A stretch of 64,000 nucleotides of DNA from Coenobita brevimanus (GCA_032717465.1 CM064632.1:27610814-27674813), one strand, 5' to 3'; positions 54,540 to 64,000 are shown, counted from the first letter of the stretch. Notes: generated from the sequence alone by a model not told the origin. A program made the numbers and translations.

Positions 54540-54919
54540 GAGAGGCGAAGTGAAGTAGAAGGTAAGAGAGTGGGTGGTTGGTGGTGGAATGATGAAACAA
54601 GGTGAGTGGGATCCCCCCCCCAAAAAAAAAAAAAAAAAATGAACAACACATAAGCTGGACAGGTGTTGCCACAGCACTGAATGAGGACAAATAAATATAG
54701 GTTAAATGAAAGATCGTTACATAAGAGTGTAGACCAAAAAGAAAATACTGCATACCTTCCTGAATATATCACTGTTTTACGAGGATGATTTGGGTATCTT
54801 TTCCTTCAACTGCCTGACACTTATATTTAACCTACAAGACTTCTTCTTAGGGAAAAGAATAGAGAAAGCCTATTAAATATCGCAACATCCACAAAATATA
54901 AGAAAAAAAAAAACAGCTC

Positions 54920-55345
54920 TCACAAACCCTCGCAAGTCCCACCACCTTCCACAACCACCACAAATTCCCACAACCACCACAAACTTCCACAACCCCCACA
55001 AACTCCCACAACCACCACAAACTTCCTTAACCACCACAAACTTCCTTAACCACCACAAACTTCCACAACCACTACAAACTTCCACAACCACCACAAACTT
55101 CCTCAACCACCACAAACTTCCACAACCACCACAAACTCCCACAACCACCACAATTTCCCACAACCACCACAAACTTCCACAACCACCACAAACTCCCACA
55201 ACCACCACAAACTCCCACAACCACCACAAATTACCACAAGCACCACAACCTCCCGCAACCACCACAACCTCCCACAACCACCACAAGCTACCACAACCAC
55301 CACAAGGTACCACAACCACCACAAACTACCGCAAACACTACAAAC
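54920..55345. repeat. 19-bp minisatellite (CCACCACAAACTTCCACAA)
   Basis: About 22 units of a 19-bp repeat with some shortened ones. On the minus strand the 57-bp triple period gives a 19-residue pseudo-protein repeat rich in Trp, Cys and Val. Not a gene. Confidence 0.92.
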
Positions 55346-55379
55346 CCACCACCCGACCCCAGGCATAAAGTAGGCTGCC

Positions 55380-55680
55380 AGAATAGACCCAATTATCTCA
55401 GTTACCTCTGACAGACAGTTTCCTCAGTAATGAAGGTCTCTGTTTCTAGTGTATTACCCTCGTAGTTCAAACTCGCTGTGTTAATTACAGACCTCTTTTT
55501 AAGGTAATTTGTTCTGTAATCTGATAGTCACCATTCACAGACATGTCTCACGGGTACAGAACCAGACAATAATATCGTTGCACTTTTTTGTCGAACAGTT
55601 ATGAAGCTTATATAACTTTCTGGAAAGTTAATTTGGTTTCAAAGATTACTAGGTTTTGTAAGTAGCTGCTCACTCCAGCT
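55380..55680. other. Stretch with no recognisable feature
   Basis: Unique-looking spacer between the 19-bp minisatellite and RTE fragment G. Confidence 0.4.
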
Positions 55681-55689
55681 TATCCTACG

Positions 55690-56330
55690 TCTCCTTCACA
55701 CCTCCATCTCATTCACCTACACTTTCCTTGACAGTTCTTCATTCTCATCCCCACCACATGGTCAAGCCATCTTGGATTCTTTCCCCTCATACTTTCAGTC
55801 ACATCCACATCAATCACATCCACACCAATCACTGCCACACCAACCACATCCTTATTAACCACATCCACACCAACCACATCCACACCAACCATATCCACAC
55901 AAACCACATCCACACAAACCACATCCACACCAACCACATCCGCACCAATCACATCCACACCAACCACATCCACACCAATCACATCCACACCAATCACATC
56001 CACACCAATCACATCCACACCAATCACATCCACACCATTCACATCCACACCATTCACATCCACACCATTCACATCCACACTAATCACATCCACACCAACC
56101 ACATCCACACCAACCACATCCACACCAACCACATCCACACCAGTCACATCCACCTCAATCACATCCACCCCAATCACATCCATGCCAACACCACAGCGCC
56201 CCTTCACTTCCTCATTTATCTGTCTGCCTTTCCACGTAACTGCACATGCTTCTCTCAGATCATTCATTTCCATTGAATTCATCCTTAACATGTTTCCCTC
56301 CAACAAGGTCCAGGCTTCATCTCCATCAGG
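55690..56330 (-). pseudogene. RTE-type LINE C-terminal fragment G with internal repeat expansion
   Basis: The minus strand reads DEAWTLLEGNM, then EMNDLREACAVTWKGRQINEEVKGRCGVGMDVIG, which matches the C-terminal domain of copies A-C (EAWTLLEGHK, EMSYLREACGVTWRDRVTNEDIKERCGVDVDVIG). About 26 five-residue VDVIG-like units follow. Then come KNPRWLDHVVGM and KNCQGK, corresponding to RNTLRWFGHVERM and what follows. The whole stretch 55713-56306 remains one open frame because the expanded unit is 15 bp. Both the 5' part and the 3' tail are absent. Confidence 0.8.
55797..56187. repeat. 15-bp minisatellite (ATCCACACCAATCAC), ~26 units
   Basis: Head-to-tail 15-bp units inside RTE fragment G. On the minus strand each unit codes a variant of VDVIG/VDVVG/VDVNG. 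Codons matching this unit (GTGGATGTGATAGG) are present once at the equivalent place in copies B and C. Confidence 0.95.
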
Positions 56331-56334
56331 TCAA

Positions 56335-56866
56335 AGATCTTTTCTCAAGCATCTCTGGTGAACACGACGGTGACCTCTAATTTTTTGAAACACTGCCTCT
56401 TTGTAATATTTTCCATATAATAATTCATCTGGAAAAAGTATTGGACCAATTTCAAGCAAACTTACAGGTTTTGCGGTTTACTTGAGCCCACAAAACATGT
56501 ATGAAAATTAGACAGATCCAGTAAAAAAAAAAAAAAAAAAAAAAAGATCCCCACCATTGTCTGACTCATGATGGATAAACAACAAACATCCGCTCGCTTA
56601 CACGTCCAGTGTCCCTTAGGCTGTAGTAGACAATTTATTTAACTATGATAAAGATGCTGAGAGAGGCACTTGGAATAAGACCTTGAAGTCTTTCCTGCAT
56701 ACGCACTTACACATTTACAAATCACACACCGTGGCACTGAGTTACGATCGAGCTGTGATATATTTACGTCAACGGGGTGATAAATATGCTGCGTTGAGTA
56801 AATATCAGATCTATAAGGGAGATATTGCGTAAAAATAGTGCATGCATAGACCTGTTCCCCCCCCCT

Positions 56867-56870
<4 letters not shown>
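56335..56870. other. Stretch with no recognisable gene
   Basis: AT-rich; poly(A) run at about 56522-56545. Nothing else recognised. Confidence 0.4.
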
Positions 56871-56871
<1 letters not shown>

Positions 56872-56898
<27 letters not shown>

Positions 56899-56899
56899 T
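56872..56899. repeat. (CA)n microsatellite
   Basis: Short pure CA array after a C run. Confidence 0.95.
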
Positions 56900-56950
56900 G
56901 TGAGGCTCTATGTGTATTTAAGAGAGGAAGCGGAAGAGGGTGGTTTTGTG

Positions 56951-56956
<6 letters not shown>

Positions 56957-57026
<70 letters not shown>

Positions 57027-57050
57027 CGCGCGCGCAGGTGCGTGCGTGCG
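56957..57050. repeat. (GT)n array passing into (GC)n and (GTGC)n
   Basis: Long alternating purine-pyrimidine run: GT array to about 57024, then GCGCGCGC and GTGCGTGCGTGCGTG. Confidence 0.97.
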
Positions 57051-57579
57051 TGGGGGTTGTGAACAAAAATTCCTGGACATATTCTGGTCCCGACCACCTT
57101 TCACGGGATCCGGCTTCAGACTGTACAAGAACACAGTTAAGTATCGTCGCATTGGTTCCTTCAATGACCATTACGGAAAAATAAATGGTGAACTGTCCAT
57201 AAAATTACATGACAGAATTATGTTTAATTATAGAATAATTGTTTAGTTGGAAGATACAGTATTTTCGGGGTGATTTGCAGCGTCTTCAGGTGTAAATAAA
57301 GCCTGATTAAATTATAGGTGTGTATTTTTAGCCAGGCGAAGAAAGGTGGGGATTGGTGAAGAGGGGGAAAGTAGAGAGCAGAGGGAGGAGGAAGGAGGGT
57401 TGTAAGCAGTGGAGATAAGTGTAAGAGAGAGAGAGAGAGAGAGAGAGAGCACAGAAACAGCTATAGAGAAGACAGAGAAGGAGAGTTATAGCCTGGCAAA
57501 TCTGAATGCCAGAGACAAACTGTTCCAAAAACTGTGCCGAAAACGGTGATTTATACTGGGGGAATACCTTTACGGTGTG

Positions 57580-58240
57580 GTCTGGGGAAGGGGCAGTGGT
57601 CAGGGGGAGGAGGGAGTGGTCAGGGGAGGGGGGAGTGGTCTGGGGGAGGGAGAGTGGTCTGGAGGAGGAGGGAGTGGTCTGGGGGAGGGGGGAATGGTCT
57701 TGAGGATGGGGAGTGGTCTTGGGGAGGGGGAATGATCTGGAGAAGGGGGAGTAGTCTGGAGGGGGATTGGTCTGGGGAGAGGGATTGGTCTGGGGGAGGG
57801 GGAATGGTCTGGGGGAGGAGGAATGAGTCTGGGTGAGGGGGGGAGTTGTCTGGGGGAGGAGGGAGTGGTGTGGGGGAGGGGGGAGTGGTGTGGCGGAGGG
57901 ATGAGTGGTTTGGGGAGGGGGCAGTGGTCTGGGGGAGGGGGACTGGACTTGGGAAGGGGGAATGGTCTGGAGGAGGGGGGATGGTCTGGAGGAGGGGGGA
58001 TGGTCTGGAGGAGGGGGGATGGTCTGGAGGGGGACTGGTCTGGGGAGGGGGAGTGATCTGAGGGAGAGGGAATGGTGAGGAGGAGGGGGAGTGGTCTGGA
58101 GGTGGAGTGGTCTGGGGGAGGGGGAGTGGCCTAGGGGAAGAGGGAGTGGTCTGAGGGAGGGGGTGGTGGTCTGAGTGAGGAGGGAGTGGTCTGGAGGAGG
58201 GGGTAGTGCTCTGGGGAAGGGGGGAGTGGTCTGGGGGAGG
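57580..58240. repeat. G-rich minisatellite (GGGGGAGTGGTCTGGGGGAG)
   Basis: About 650 bp of irregular units of roughly 21-27 bp, each with two or more runs of three to six G around a GTGGTCTGG core. Frames on both strands are compositional (Gly/Trp/Ser or Pro/Ser). Confidence 0.93.
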
Positions 58241-58269
58241 AATATTCAGTCCTCCCATGTGTCTAGCGA

Positions 58270-58478
58270 TGGTATTCTCGTCGGTTAAGGAAGCTCCCTG
58301 ACACCTTTTCCTAAGAGATTTATTTTGCTTATTACACCTTGCTGTCCTGTTCTATGTTGCATAAATCCTTCCAGTATTCCTAAATTCTGCATAAATAACG
58401 TACAAATATAAACTAACCATATCCAAGTATAAATCGCTAAGGAACAGGTGTTAGGGAGCTTTCTTAACTGACGGCTCA
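58270..58478. mobile_element. MITE family M, copy 9
   Basis: Left GTATTCTCGTCGGTTAAGGA then AGCTCCCTGACACCTTTTCC and GATTTATTTTGC. Right GTATAAATCGCTAAGGAACA then GGTGTTAGGGAGCTTTCTTA and ACTGACGG. Together with copy 2 it is one of the best-preserved copies; a poly(T) run follows at 58483. Confidence 0.82.
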
Positions 58479-58811
58479 TTCTTTTTTTTTTTTTTTTTTT
58501 TATGTGGCCGACTCTGGGCATAGGCTTCACAGCCTGCTCTCAAGGCGCAGTAGTCCTCCTACATACCATACACCTCTACATGTCACCGCTTCGGCGCTAA
58601 CACCCACCGTCCATATTGAATACATGCTAGGGCTGTCTCGTACAGGACTGGTGTATTGGTATTAGCGGGGGTATTTTTACGACATGTCGGCGGGTCTTCT
58701 GGTAGATCTGTAAAGTCTGATTTTTTGAAATTCAAATCCTTAAACTGTTCCCTGCCCCAGCGGGATTTGAACCTGGGTCCGTTAGGACTGCAGGCCGCCT
58801 CTCTACCGATT

Positions 58812-58905
58812 CTGCATTGATTAGGCTCCGTAGCACTTCCTTCTTAGGCGTTTATTCTGCATATTACACCTGAACATTGTCTTCTTTGCAGTATAAAATC
58901 AGGTG
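58812..58905. mobile_element. MITE family M, copy 10 (left-half remnant)
   Basis: TTAGGCTCCGTAGCACTTCC, TTCTTAGGCGTTTATTCTGC and a CACCTGAACATTGTCTTCTT core resemble copies 6 and 9. The right end is not found. Confidence 0.45.
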
Positions 58906-59029
58906 GAGTAAACATCTGTAATTGCAAGCCTTATGTTATATTGCAAACTGTCATGCTTCATATAGTATCCTATTTGTCTTTTTTTTTTTTTTTTAATCGT
59001 TGGCATCAATAGCGTAAAAGGAGACACTG

Positions 59030-59190
59030 AACTCTAATACAGAATTTCGTAACACCTCCTCCTGGCATTTATTCATTCTCTTTTAATCTTTTTAATGTCG
59101 ATACAATTTGCATGAAAAAAATACAGGAGGTTATTTAGTTTAATGTACAGAATAAATAGCTAAGGGAAATATGTTTGAAAGTATCGAATG
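59030..59190. mobile_element. MITE family M, copy 11 (degenerate)
   Basis: TTTCGTAACACCTCCTCCTG at the left and AATGTACAGAATAAATAGCT then AAGGGAAATATG at the right fit the family ends with many changes. Confidence 0.4.
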
Positions 59191-59572
59191 CCATTAAAAG
59201 TACAATTCTTCGTTAAAAATAAAATGATAGTGATATAGTGCAATGCGTGAATTTCGTACTTATCCATCTTAAGGAAGTGTTGATTTTTGTTACCACTCTC
59301 CCTCTTCCATTGGGGGACCTTCGTACAGATGGCACTTCGGCGTTTCAAGCAGGATTTTTATATACTGACTGACGCATACTAAAACAGCCATTACTATCCC
59401 TCGTACTTTGACATGGGGTAAGGTTAATTCATGTTACCACTCTCTCTATTTCCATTGCAGGTACCTCTTAAAGATGGCAGTGGTTCATGCAGGGATTTAC
59501 TAGCTTAAGCAGAATGAAAAACACGTCCTTGGGTTGAGGGTTTAGCCCGACTGAAAGACACATGGAGGAAGA

Positions 59573-59578
<6 letters not shown>

Positions 59579-59616
<38 letters not shown>
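59579..59616. repeat. (GA)n microsatellite
   Basis: Uninterrupted GA array. Confidence 0.97.
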
Positions 59617-59620
<4 letters not shown>

Positions 59621-59639
59621 TCGTAAGTTTATATACACT

Positions 59640-59935
59640 AAAATAATAATATATATACGTGGATAAGTATAAATATGCATTTATACATACAGATACATGT
59701 ATGAACATATGCATATTTCTGTTTATGTATATCTATGCATATTTGCTTATCTGTCAGTCTACAGTATATTTACCCATCTACTTACATGTATATATTTCTG
59801 TATATCTGTTACCTGCCTCTGTTTATCGATGTCAATATTTATCTGTACCTATCTATCTGTCTATCTAGCTATCTGTCTATCTGTCTATCTACATGTATAT
59901 CTTTATACTATATATTGATTCATATACAATATATC
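59640..59935. repeat. TATC/TGTA-rich low-complexity region
   Basis: AT-rich sequence with many TATCTGTC, TATGTATA and CTATCTGTCTATC words; overlapping frames are compositional. Confidence 0.7.
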
Positions 59936-60324
59936 CTACTTAACTTCGTCAGTCTCTCTCTCTCTCTCTCTCGTCGGCCATTTTGAAAGAGAGAAGAAAA
60001 TTACAGGTGAAATGGAAGCCTGGCTTGGGTGTTCAGTGGCGGCTGTACGAACACGGCTGGTGCCACTGACGCCAATCTGCACTTCACTAGAAAAGGCCAT
60101 TTGGTTCGGCAATATTATAGACCAAATTAACACACGGCATCTGCCTGACGTTTGTTTGTAGTATATCCGTGTTACTACCTGACGACTTTATTTAATTAAA
60201 GAAAGGTATCTTGTTCGAAACAGGTTCTTTACACCAGTATCTAACACCTGTCGTTGGAGAAATCTATGTCCGAAGCTTAATATAACCGAGGATTTAGCAA
60301 GAAGGAAATGAAAAGAACATTCTA

Positions 60325-60465
60325 TAGTTCATTCACTTTAAGTTGGCTCAAATTTCATCTTTTTGCGCATTGTTTCACGTAGCTCAGTAAAACACTGCTG
60401 GGTCTCTACATGCTTTGTGTAGTACTTCCTCGTAACAAGCATCATATTCTAGTGTTAATTGTTAT
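60325..60465 (+). repeat. Dispersed repeat, family N, copy 3
   Basis: TTCATTCACTTTAAGTTGGC, TCAAATTTCATCTTTTTGCG and CATATTCTAGTGTTAATTG match the copies at 1236 (+) and 48290 (-). Confidence 0.55.
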
Positions 60466-60808
60466 AACCCAGCATTCAACGGCAGTTTTAGGCCAGAGGT
60501 AATGTGGACAGAGTATAGTGCTTAGTGGGTTAATGGAAAAAATATCATAGGTGAAATATTATCCAGAGAATTTAACTATAAAAATCTGGCCTTGTTGCAG
60601 TTATAGTGAGCGAGATTGACAGCAGTATAAATCCTCTCTCTGGGCTGTGTTTACTCTCTGTTTATATTACCCCTTCAGTCACGTGATAGATTTATACTGT
60701 TTGCTTTATTCTTGCTGTTTTTAATATAATTCGTTCATCTTAAGTCTGACTTCAAGTGGTGAAGAGGTAAACAGAGAGCTCCAGAAGTCTCTCGAGCTAA
60801 GTTTAACC

Positions 60809-60809
<1 letters not shown>

Positions 60810-60853
<44 letters not shown>
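60810..60853. repeat. (GA)n microsatellite
   Basis: Uninterrupted GA array. Confidence 0.97.
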
Positions 60854-60907
60854 ACTAGGGTCTTTCACTGTGAAACACTGGGTAAGGGCGAGCCACTTCC
60901 CTAGCGA

Positions 60908-62192
60908 CAGAGGTGGGCACCCGGTACACAAAAAGTACCGTCGGTACCGGTACCGGTACTTGCCCAAAATTGTAGTTTCACTACCGGTATTGGTACACAA
61001 AAAAAAAAAAAAAAAGTACCGAGTACCGACTCGGTACTCGGTACTCGGTACATGAATATGAATAAAGTAAACTTGCTAAGTATTGAAGTTTATTTTTTTG
61101 TTACCACACTGAGGACCCAGAGACCAGTCTTGTCAGCAAAGCCGAACCTGAGGAGAGATGAAAGATGTTGTCAGACAACTGTCAGAGTCACATTAATTAT
61201 GGGGTGATTAAAGCATAAGGTTTTGCGACTGTTCAGTCCTTTATTTTCAATACATAGATCGCTAAACTTTAACTGGCCACTGTAATTCACATTCTTATAC
61301 ACCTAGTTTAGTGTTTATCAAAATAAACACAATTTTATGACTACATCGTGTCATTACATGCACAATAATCTGATTAATAATTACACTGTGCACTTCAGTT
61401 TTCTCTTCCAGTGTTGCCCTTGAGGAAAATGAGCACTTCAAAATGATAGTCACTGAGTCCCACCCGTTTTGGTTTGAGCACGTCCTTCCCCAGTGAAAAC
61501 AGACGTTCCACAGCAGCAGTGGATGGTACTGGCGCGTTATAAGTTACAAAAAAGTCTCTGAAAACCTTGCAAGGAAAGCAGTCCTTGTTGATTTTATGTT
61601 TCTGGGGTTTCTCCAAAATTTCCTTTACTAGCTTTATCCCAGTCTCCATTTTCTTTCTGCCTTTTACATAGAGGGGTTCGGAAAACTCTTCCTTGACATC
61701 TTGCTCGTCATCATCGGTGGTGCTGCTCTCCGCGTACTCTAGCGTGATCTCCATTATTGACACCATCTTCTTCTCCACTCTTCTCATTTTCTCTGTGTCG
61801 TTGTAGGCAGACTCAGGTAACTACGCCAACCACGATAGCTTGAATTGGGGATGAAAGGCAGCAGCAAGTTGGCAGTTACTGTCCTCGAAACGATGGCCGA
61901 ACCTGCCTTCCACATCCCCAATCACTGCGTTCACTAGAGGCTAGCACATGGCTAGGGTTGGCAGCAGCACTCTTATGTAGGCCTTCTCCTCACCTTTTAA
62001 TCATACAATGCGTGAATATAGATAAATAAAATGTACCGGTACCGAGTACCGACAAAATATGCTTAAAAATGTACCGTCGGTACCAATTTTGATACATGAC
62101 GAAAAAAGTAGTGTCACTACTGCTACCGGTACTCGAATTGTAACTCGGTAATGTAACTTGGTACTTTTTTGCCTCGGTACTGTCCACCTATG
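60908..62192 (-). mobile_element. hAT-superfamily DNA transposon, internally deleted
   Basis: Left terminus CAGAGGTGGGCA (60908-60919) is inverted at the right as TGTCCACCTATG (62181-62192), 10 of 12. Flanking octamers CCTAGCGA (60900-60907) and CCCAGCAA (62193-62200) agree at six of eight bases, consistent with a decayed 8-bp hAT target duplication. Next to both ends lie GGTACC/CGGTAC-rich subterminal blocks (60921-61050 and 62032-62178). Between them is a minus-strand transposase C-terminal remnant. Length 1,285 bp, too short for a full hAT transposase. Confidence 0.85.
61395..61985 (-). pseudogene. hAT transposase C-terminal (dimerisation) remnant
   Basis: About 190 codons of the end of a hAT transposase. 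The minus strand reads AYIRVLLPTLAMC, a stop, PLVNAVIGDVEGRFGHRFED, QLAAAFHPQFKLSWLA, a stop near 61818, LPESAYNDTEKM, an acidic stretch, then the hAT C-terminal dimerisation block NAPVPSTAAVERLFSLGKDV and LKPKRVGLSDYHFEVLIFLK. The DNA-binding and most of the catalytic portion are absent. The two internal stops and deletion make it non-functional. Confidence 0.85.
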
Positions 62193-62429
62193 CCCAGCAA
62201 TAGAAGTGGTGTTCCTGCCCCTAGGATCAGATGCCCTCAAGACCCACAAAACACGACTAGAACATGTATAAGAGAGAAGTGAGGTCATGTCAGGTGCGTA
62301 CAGGTCACCCGCTGTACGTACATGGCTAAGAAGTGTCCTGTCGCTTGCCTCGCCTGGTTTTCTCTCTGTGGTTTTGACTCTCAGCCTCATTGGTCACAGG
62401 AGCCTGGTAGCCTTAATGGAGTAGGTTTG

Positions 62430-62546
62430 CAATCCACCATCACCCCAACCTTACATGGGGAAAAGGGACATGATGATGATGATGATGATGATGATGGTGA
62501 TGATCCCAGCCTTACATGGGAAAAAAGGACTAGTGATGATGATGAC

Positions 62547-62584
<38 letters not shown>

Positions 62585-62632
62585 CGATGATGATGATGAT
62601 GATGATCCCGACCTTACATGGGAAAAAGGGAC

Positions 62633-62679
<47 letters not shown>

Positions 62680-62795
62680 CCCAACCTTACACTGGAAAAA
62701 GGGACATGATGATGATGATGATGATGATCCCAACCCTACGTTGGAAAAATGGTGATGATGATGATGATGATGATCCCTTCACCACTAGATATTCG
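62430..62795. repeat. Composite minisatellite: (GAT)n arrays punctuated by a fixed CCTTACATGGGAAAAAGGGA block
   Basis: Five near-identical blocks (CCCAACCTTACATGGGGAAAAGGGACA and variants) at about 62444, 62506, 62607, 62680 and 62728 alternate with GATGATG arrays of differing length, ending in ATCCC. The first block follows a SINE-like stretch (CTGGTAGCCTTAATGGAGTA, GGTTTGCAATCCACCATCAC). Confidence 0.9.
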
Positions 62796-62799
62796 CGCC

Positions 62800-63021
62800 A
62801 AATTGAGAAAGTGCGTTCGTTGGCAGCAAGGACGTCCTCGAACTGAAGTGGAGAAATAAAAACAAAAAGTTTTATTTATTGTTATCTTGTTTTGTTTTAA
62901 TTTGTGTGTGATAATAAATCCGGTTCTGTTTTCATAATGGAATTTGTGGAGCGAGTTTTGCTTGTGATAGAGGTATTTTATGTTGTGTGAATTAAACTGA
63001 ATATTTATTCCTGTGCCAGTC

Positions 63022-63059
<38 letters not shown>

Positions 63060-63190
63060 AGACCTAGAAAACCTTAGTAATTCAGTCCCTGTTTACAGGA
63101 GACGATTCTATTCAGCAGAAAATGAGTCATAGAAACACAAGGATTCCATCATTAACCCTCTCAAAGTCGTGCCAACTCTAGCACTGTATT
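62800..63190. other. Spacer with a (CT)n array
   Basis: AT-rich sequence; CT array at about 63018-63058. No gene recognised. Confidence 0.5.
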
Positions 63191-63194
63191 CCAC

Positions 63195-63285
63195 CTTAAG
63201 CCATAAGATTTTATGCAGCTGAGGGTGAGTCATAGGAGCCTGGGAGGGTTAGTGTGTTTGTTACTGGTAGACTGAATTAAAGCTT
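63195..63285 (+). repeat. Dispersed GAGTCATAGGAGCCTGGGAG unit, plus-strand copy
   Basis: CCATAAGATTTTATGCAGCT, GAGTCATAGGAGCCTGGGAG and GGGTTAGTGTG resemble the reverse complement of the units at 49636-49860 and partly 10905-10960. Confidence 0.45.
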
Positions 63286-63321
63286 AGATGCAATTAACAG
63301 TGAAGAGTCTGTGGGAGGTGC

Positions 63322-63352
63322 ATCATCATCATCATCATCATCATCATCATGT
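63322..63352. repeat. (CAT)n microsatellite
   Basis: Ten uninterrupted CAT trinucleotides. Confidence 0.95.
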
Positions 63353-63445
63353 TGTTATTTTTTTAGTTTGTTCGTTTTTTCTCCTCCTCCTCCATCTTCT
63401 TTATTGTTATTTATGTTCTGCAATCGTTATTCTCCAAATTATTCA

Positions 63446-64000
63446 GGTGAGTGAGCGAAGCGAGCGAGCGAGAACTTAATGATCATGGTGTTTTGTCCCC
63501 GGGCTAGTGGGTAACTGTGGCTGTAACCTGGATGAGCCTGTAACCGAGAAATGTTTGTGAAAATATTAAACTTACCTTTTTGAAGTCCTCATGAACAACG
63601 GATATGGCCATGTGGAAGACCATCTTAAAGTTTACAGAATTTTAATGAAATATATTGAAATGATATCACTATTGTTATAGCCCAGAACTCACTGAAGATA
63701 GGAGTTTTCATATTAGTTCGTTTAACTGAGTATCCTTAAACACATTTGATTTAACACTTAAACGATGAAAATTGGTTCAGGAATAACGATTTTATGAGAG
63801 ATTATGTATTGGCCGATTATGTCTTATGTTGGGTACCACTGTCGCCACATGCAGAGTGGACGAATTGGAGTTTTGGGGTGAGGCGGAAGTCGCGACTTGC
63901 GTATATCAATTTTTCTGATAGCAAGCAGCAAGACGAAAACCAGTTCAATCAGTGGAATAGGAGAAACTGCCGTGGAAAGTAGTGAATTGGATCACATCCC
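63446..64000. other. Stretch with no recognisable gene
   Basis: Begins with GTGAGCGAAGCGAGCGAGCG; otherwise mixed sequence. A 62-codon frame (63794-63982) has no recognisable domain. Confidence 0.4.

Noticed and set aside
55728..56276. 182-codon plus-strand frame of NHIHT repeats
   Set aside because: Opposite-strand shadow of the 15-bp minisatellite inside RTE fragment G. The minus strand carries the real homology.
59659..59986. Overlapping 69-83 codon Tyr/Ile/Cys-rich frames
   Set aside because: Compositional frames in TATC/TGTA-rich DNA.
63446..63480. GTGAGCGAAGCGAGCGAGCG as a transposon end
   Set aside because: Only one occurrence was seen, with no inverted partner in the window; insufficient evidence.

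Overview
The window looks like intergenic or intronic DNA from an arthropod nuclear genome, most likely a decapod crustacean. That assignment is inferred from three things: very dense microsatellites (CA/GT, GA/CT, AT, ATT, GATA, ATG), an interstitial TTAGG-type telomeric array near 29,940, and RTE-like LINEs ending in GATA repeats instead of poly(A). I see no convincing host protein-coding gene. At most there is one 44-nt candidate exon at 50,563-50,606. Nearly everything recognisable is mobile DNA or tandem repeat.

Layout. 1-12 kb: CA array; a decayed CR1/Jockey-type LINE (minus strand) split by a 5'-truncated RTE-type LINE (copy A); a 33-bp minisatellite; pyrimidine tracts; a MITE split by a retroposed fragment; a tRNA-derived SINE inside AT/GT arrays. 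12.27-15.46 kb: near full-length RTE-type LINE (copy B). 15.85-21.25 kb: LTR retrotransposon 1, with 790-bp LTRs, a GTGT target duplication and one 1,249-codon gag-pol frame in the order Gag-protease-integrase-reverse transcriptase, cut off inside RT. 21.3-31.6 kb: degenerate minisatellites, a Tc1/mariner-type MITE, a SINE-like pair partner, a LINE 3' end, several copies of one MITE family, and a 1.3-kb foldback-like element. 31.66-34.28 kb: RTE-type copy D, inserted in a MITE with a 10-bp target duplication. 37.4-38.8 kb: pyrimidine tract. 39.41-45.17 kb: LTR retrotransposon 2, with ~1.02-kb LTRs, an ATCCA target duplication, and Gag-protease followed directly by an integrase start. 45.5-51.3 kb: pyrimidine tract, 23-bp minisatellite, MITEs and dispersed repeats. 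51.31-54.39 kb: RTE-type copy C, with a 12-bp target duplication. 54.4-58.5 kb: ATT array, 19-bp minisatellite, an RTE fragment (G) carrying an in-frame 15-bp minisatellite, and a G-rich minisatellite. 58.3-64 kb: more MITEs, a deleted hAT transposon with GGTACC-rich ends, and a composite ATG minisatellite.

How the parts relate. Both LTR elements place integrase straight after protease, the order known from Gmr1-like members of the Ty3/gypsy group, and both have the same primer-binding site. Both also lack the catalytic part of RT and all of RNase H, yet their LTR pairs are almost identical. The simplest reading is recent mobilisation in trans by a complete relative. RTE copies B and C share substitutions at normally invariant RT positions, so they appear to descend from an already defective template. 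The MITE family (about ten copies) acts as a landing site for retroelements, which gives a relative timeline of insertions. All comparisons were made by eye; no alignment or database search was run.
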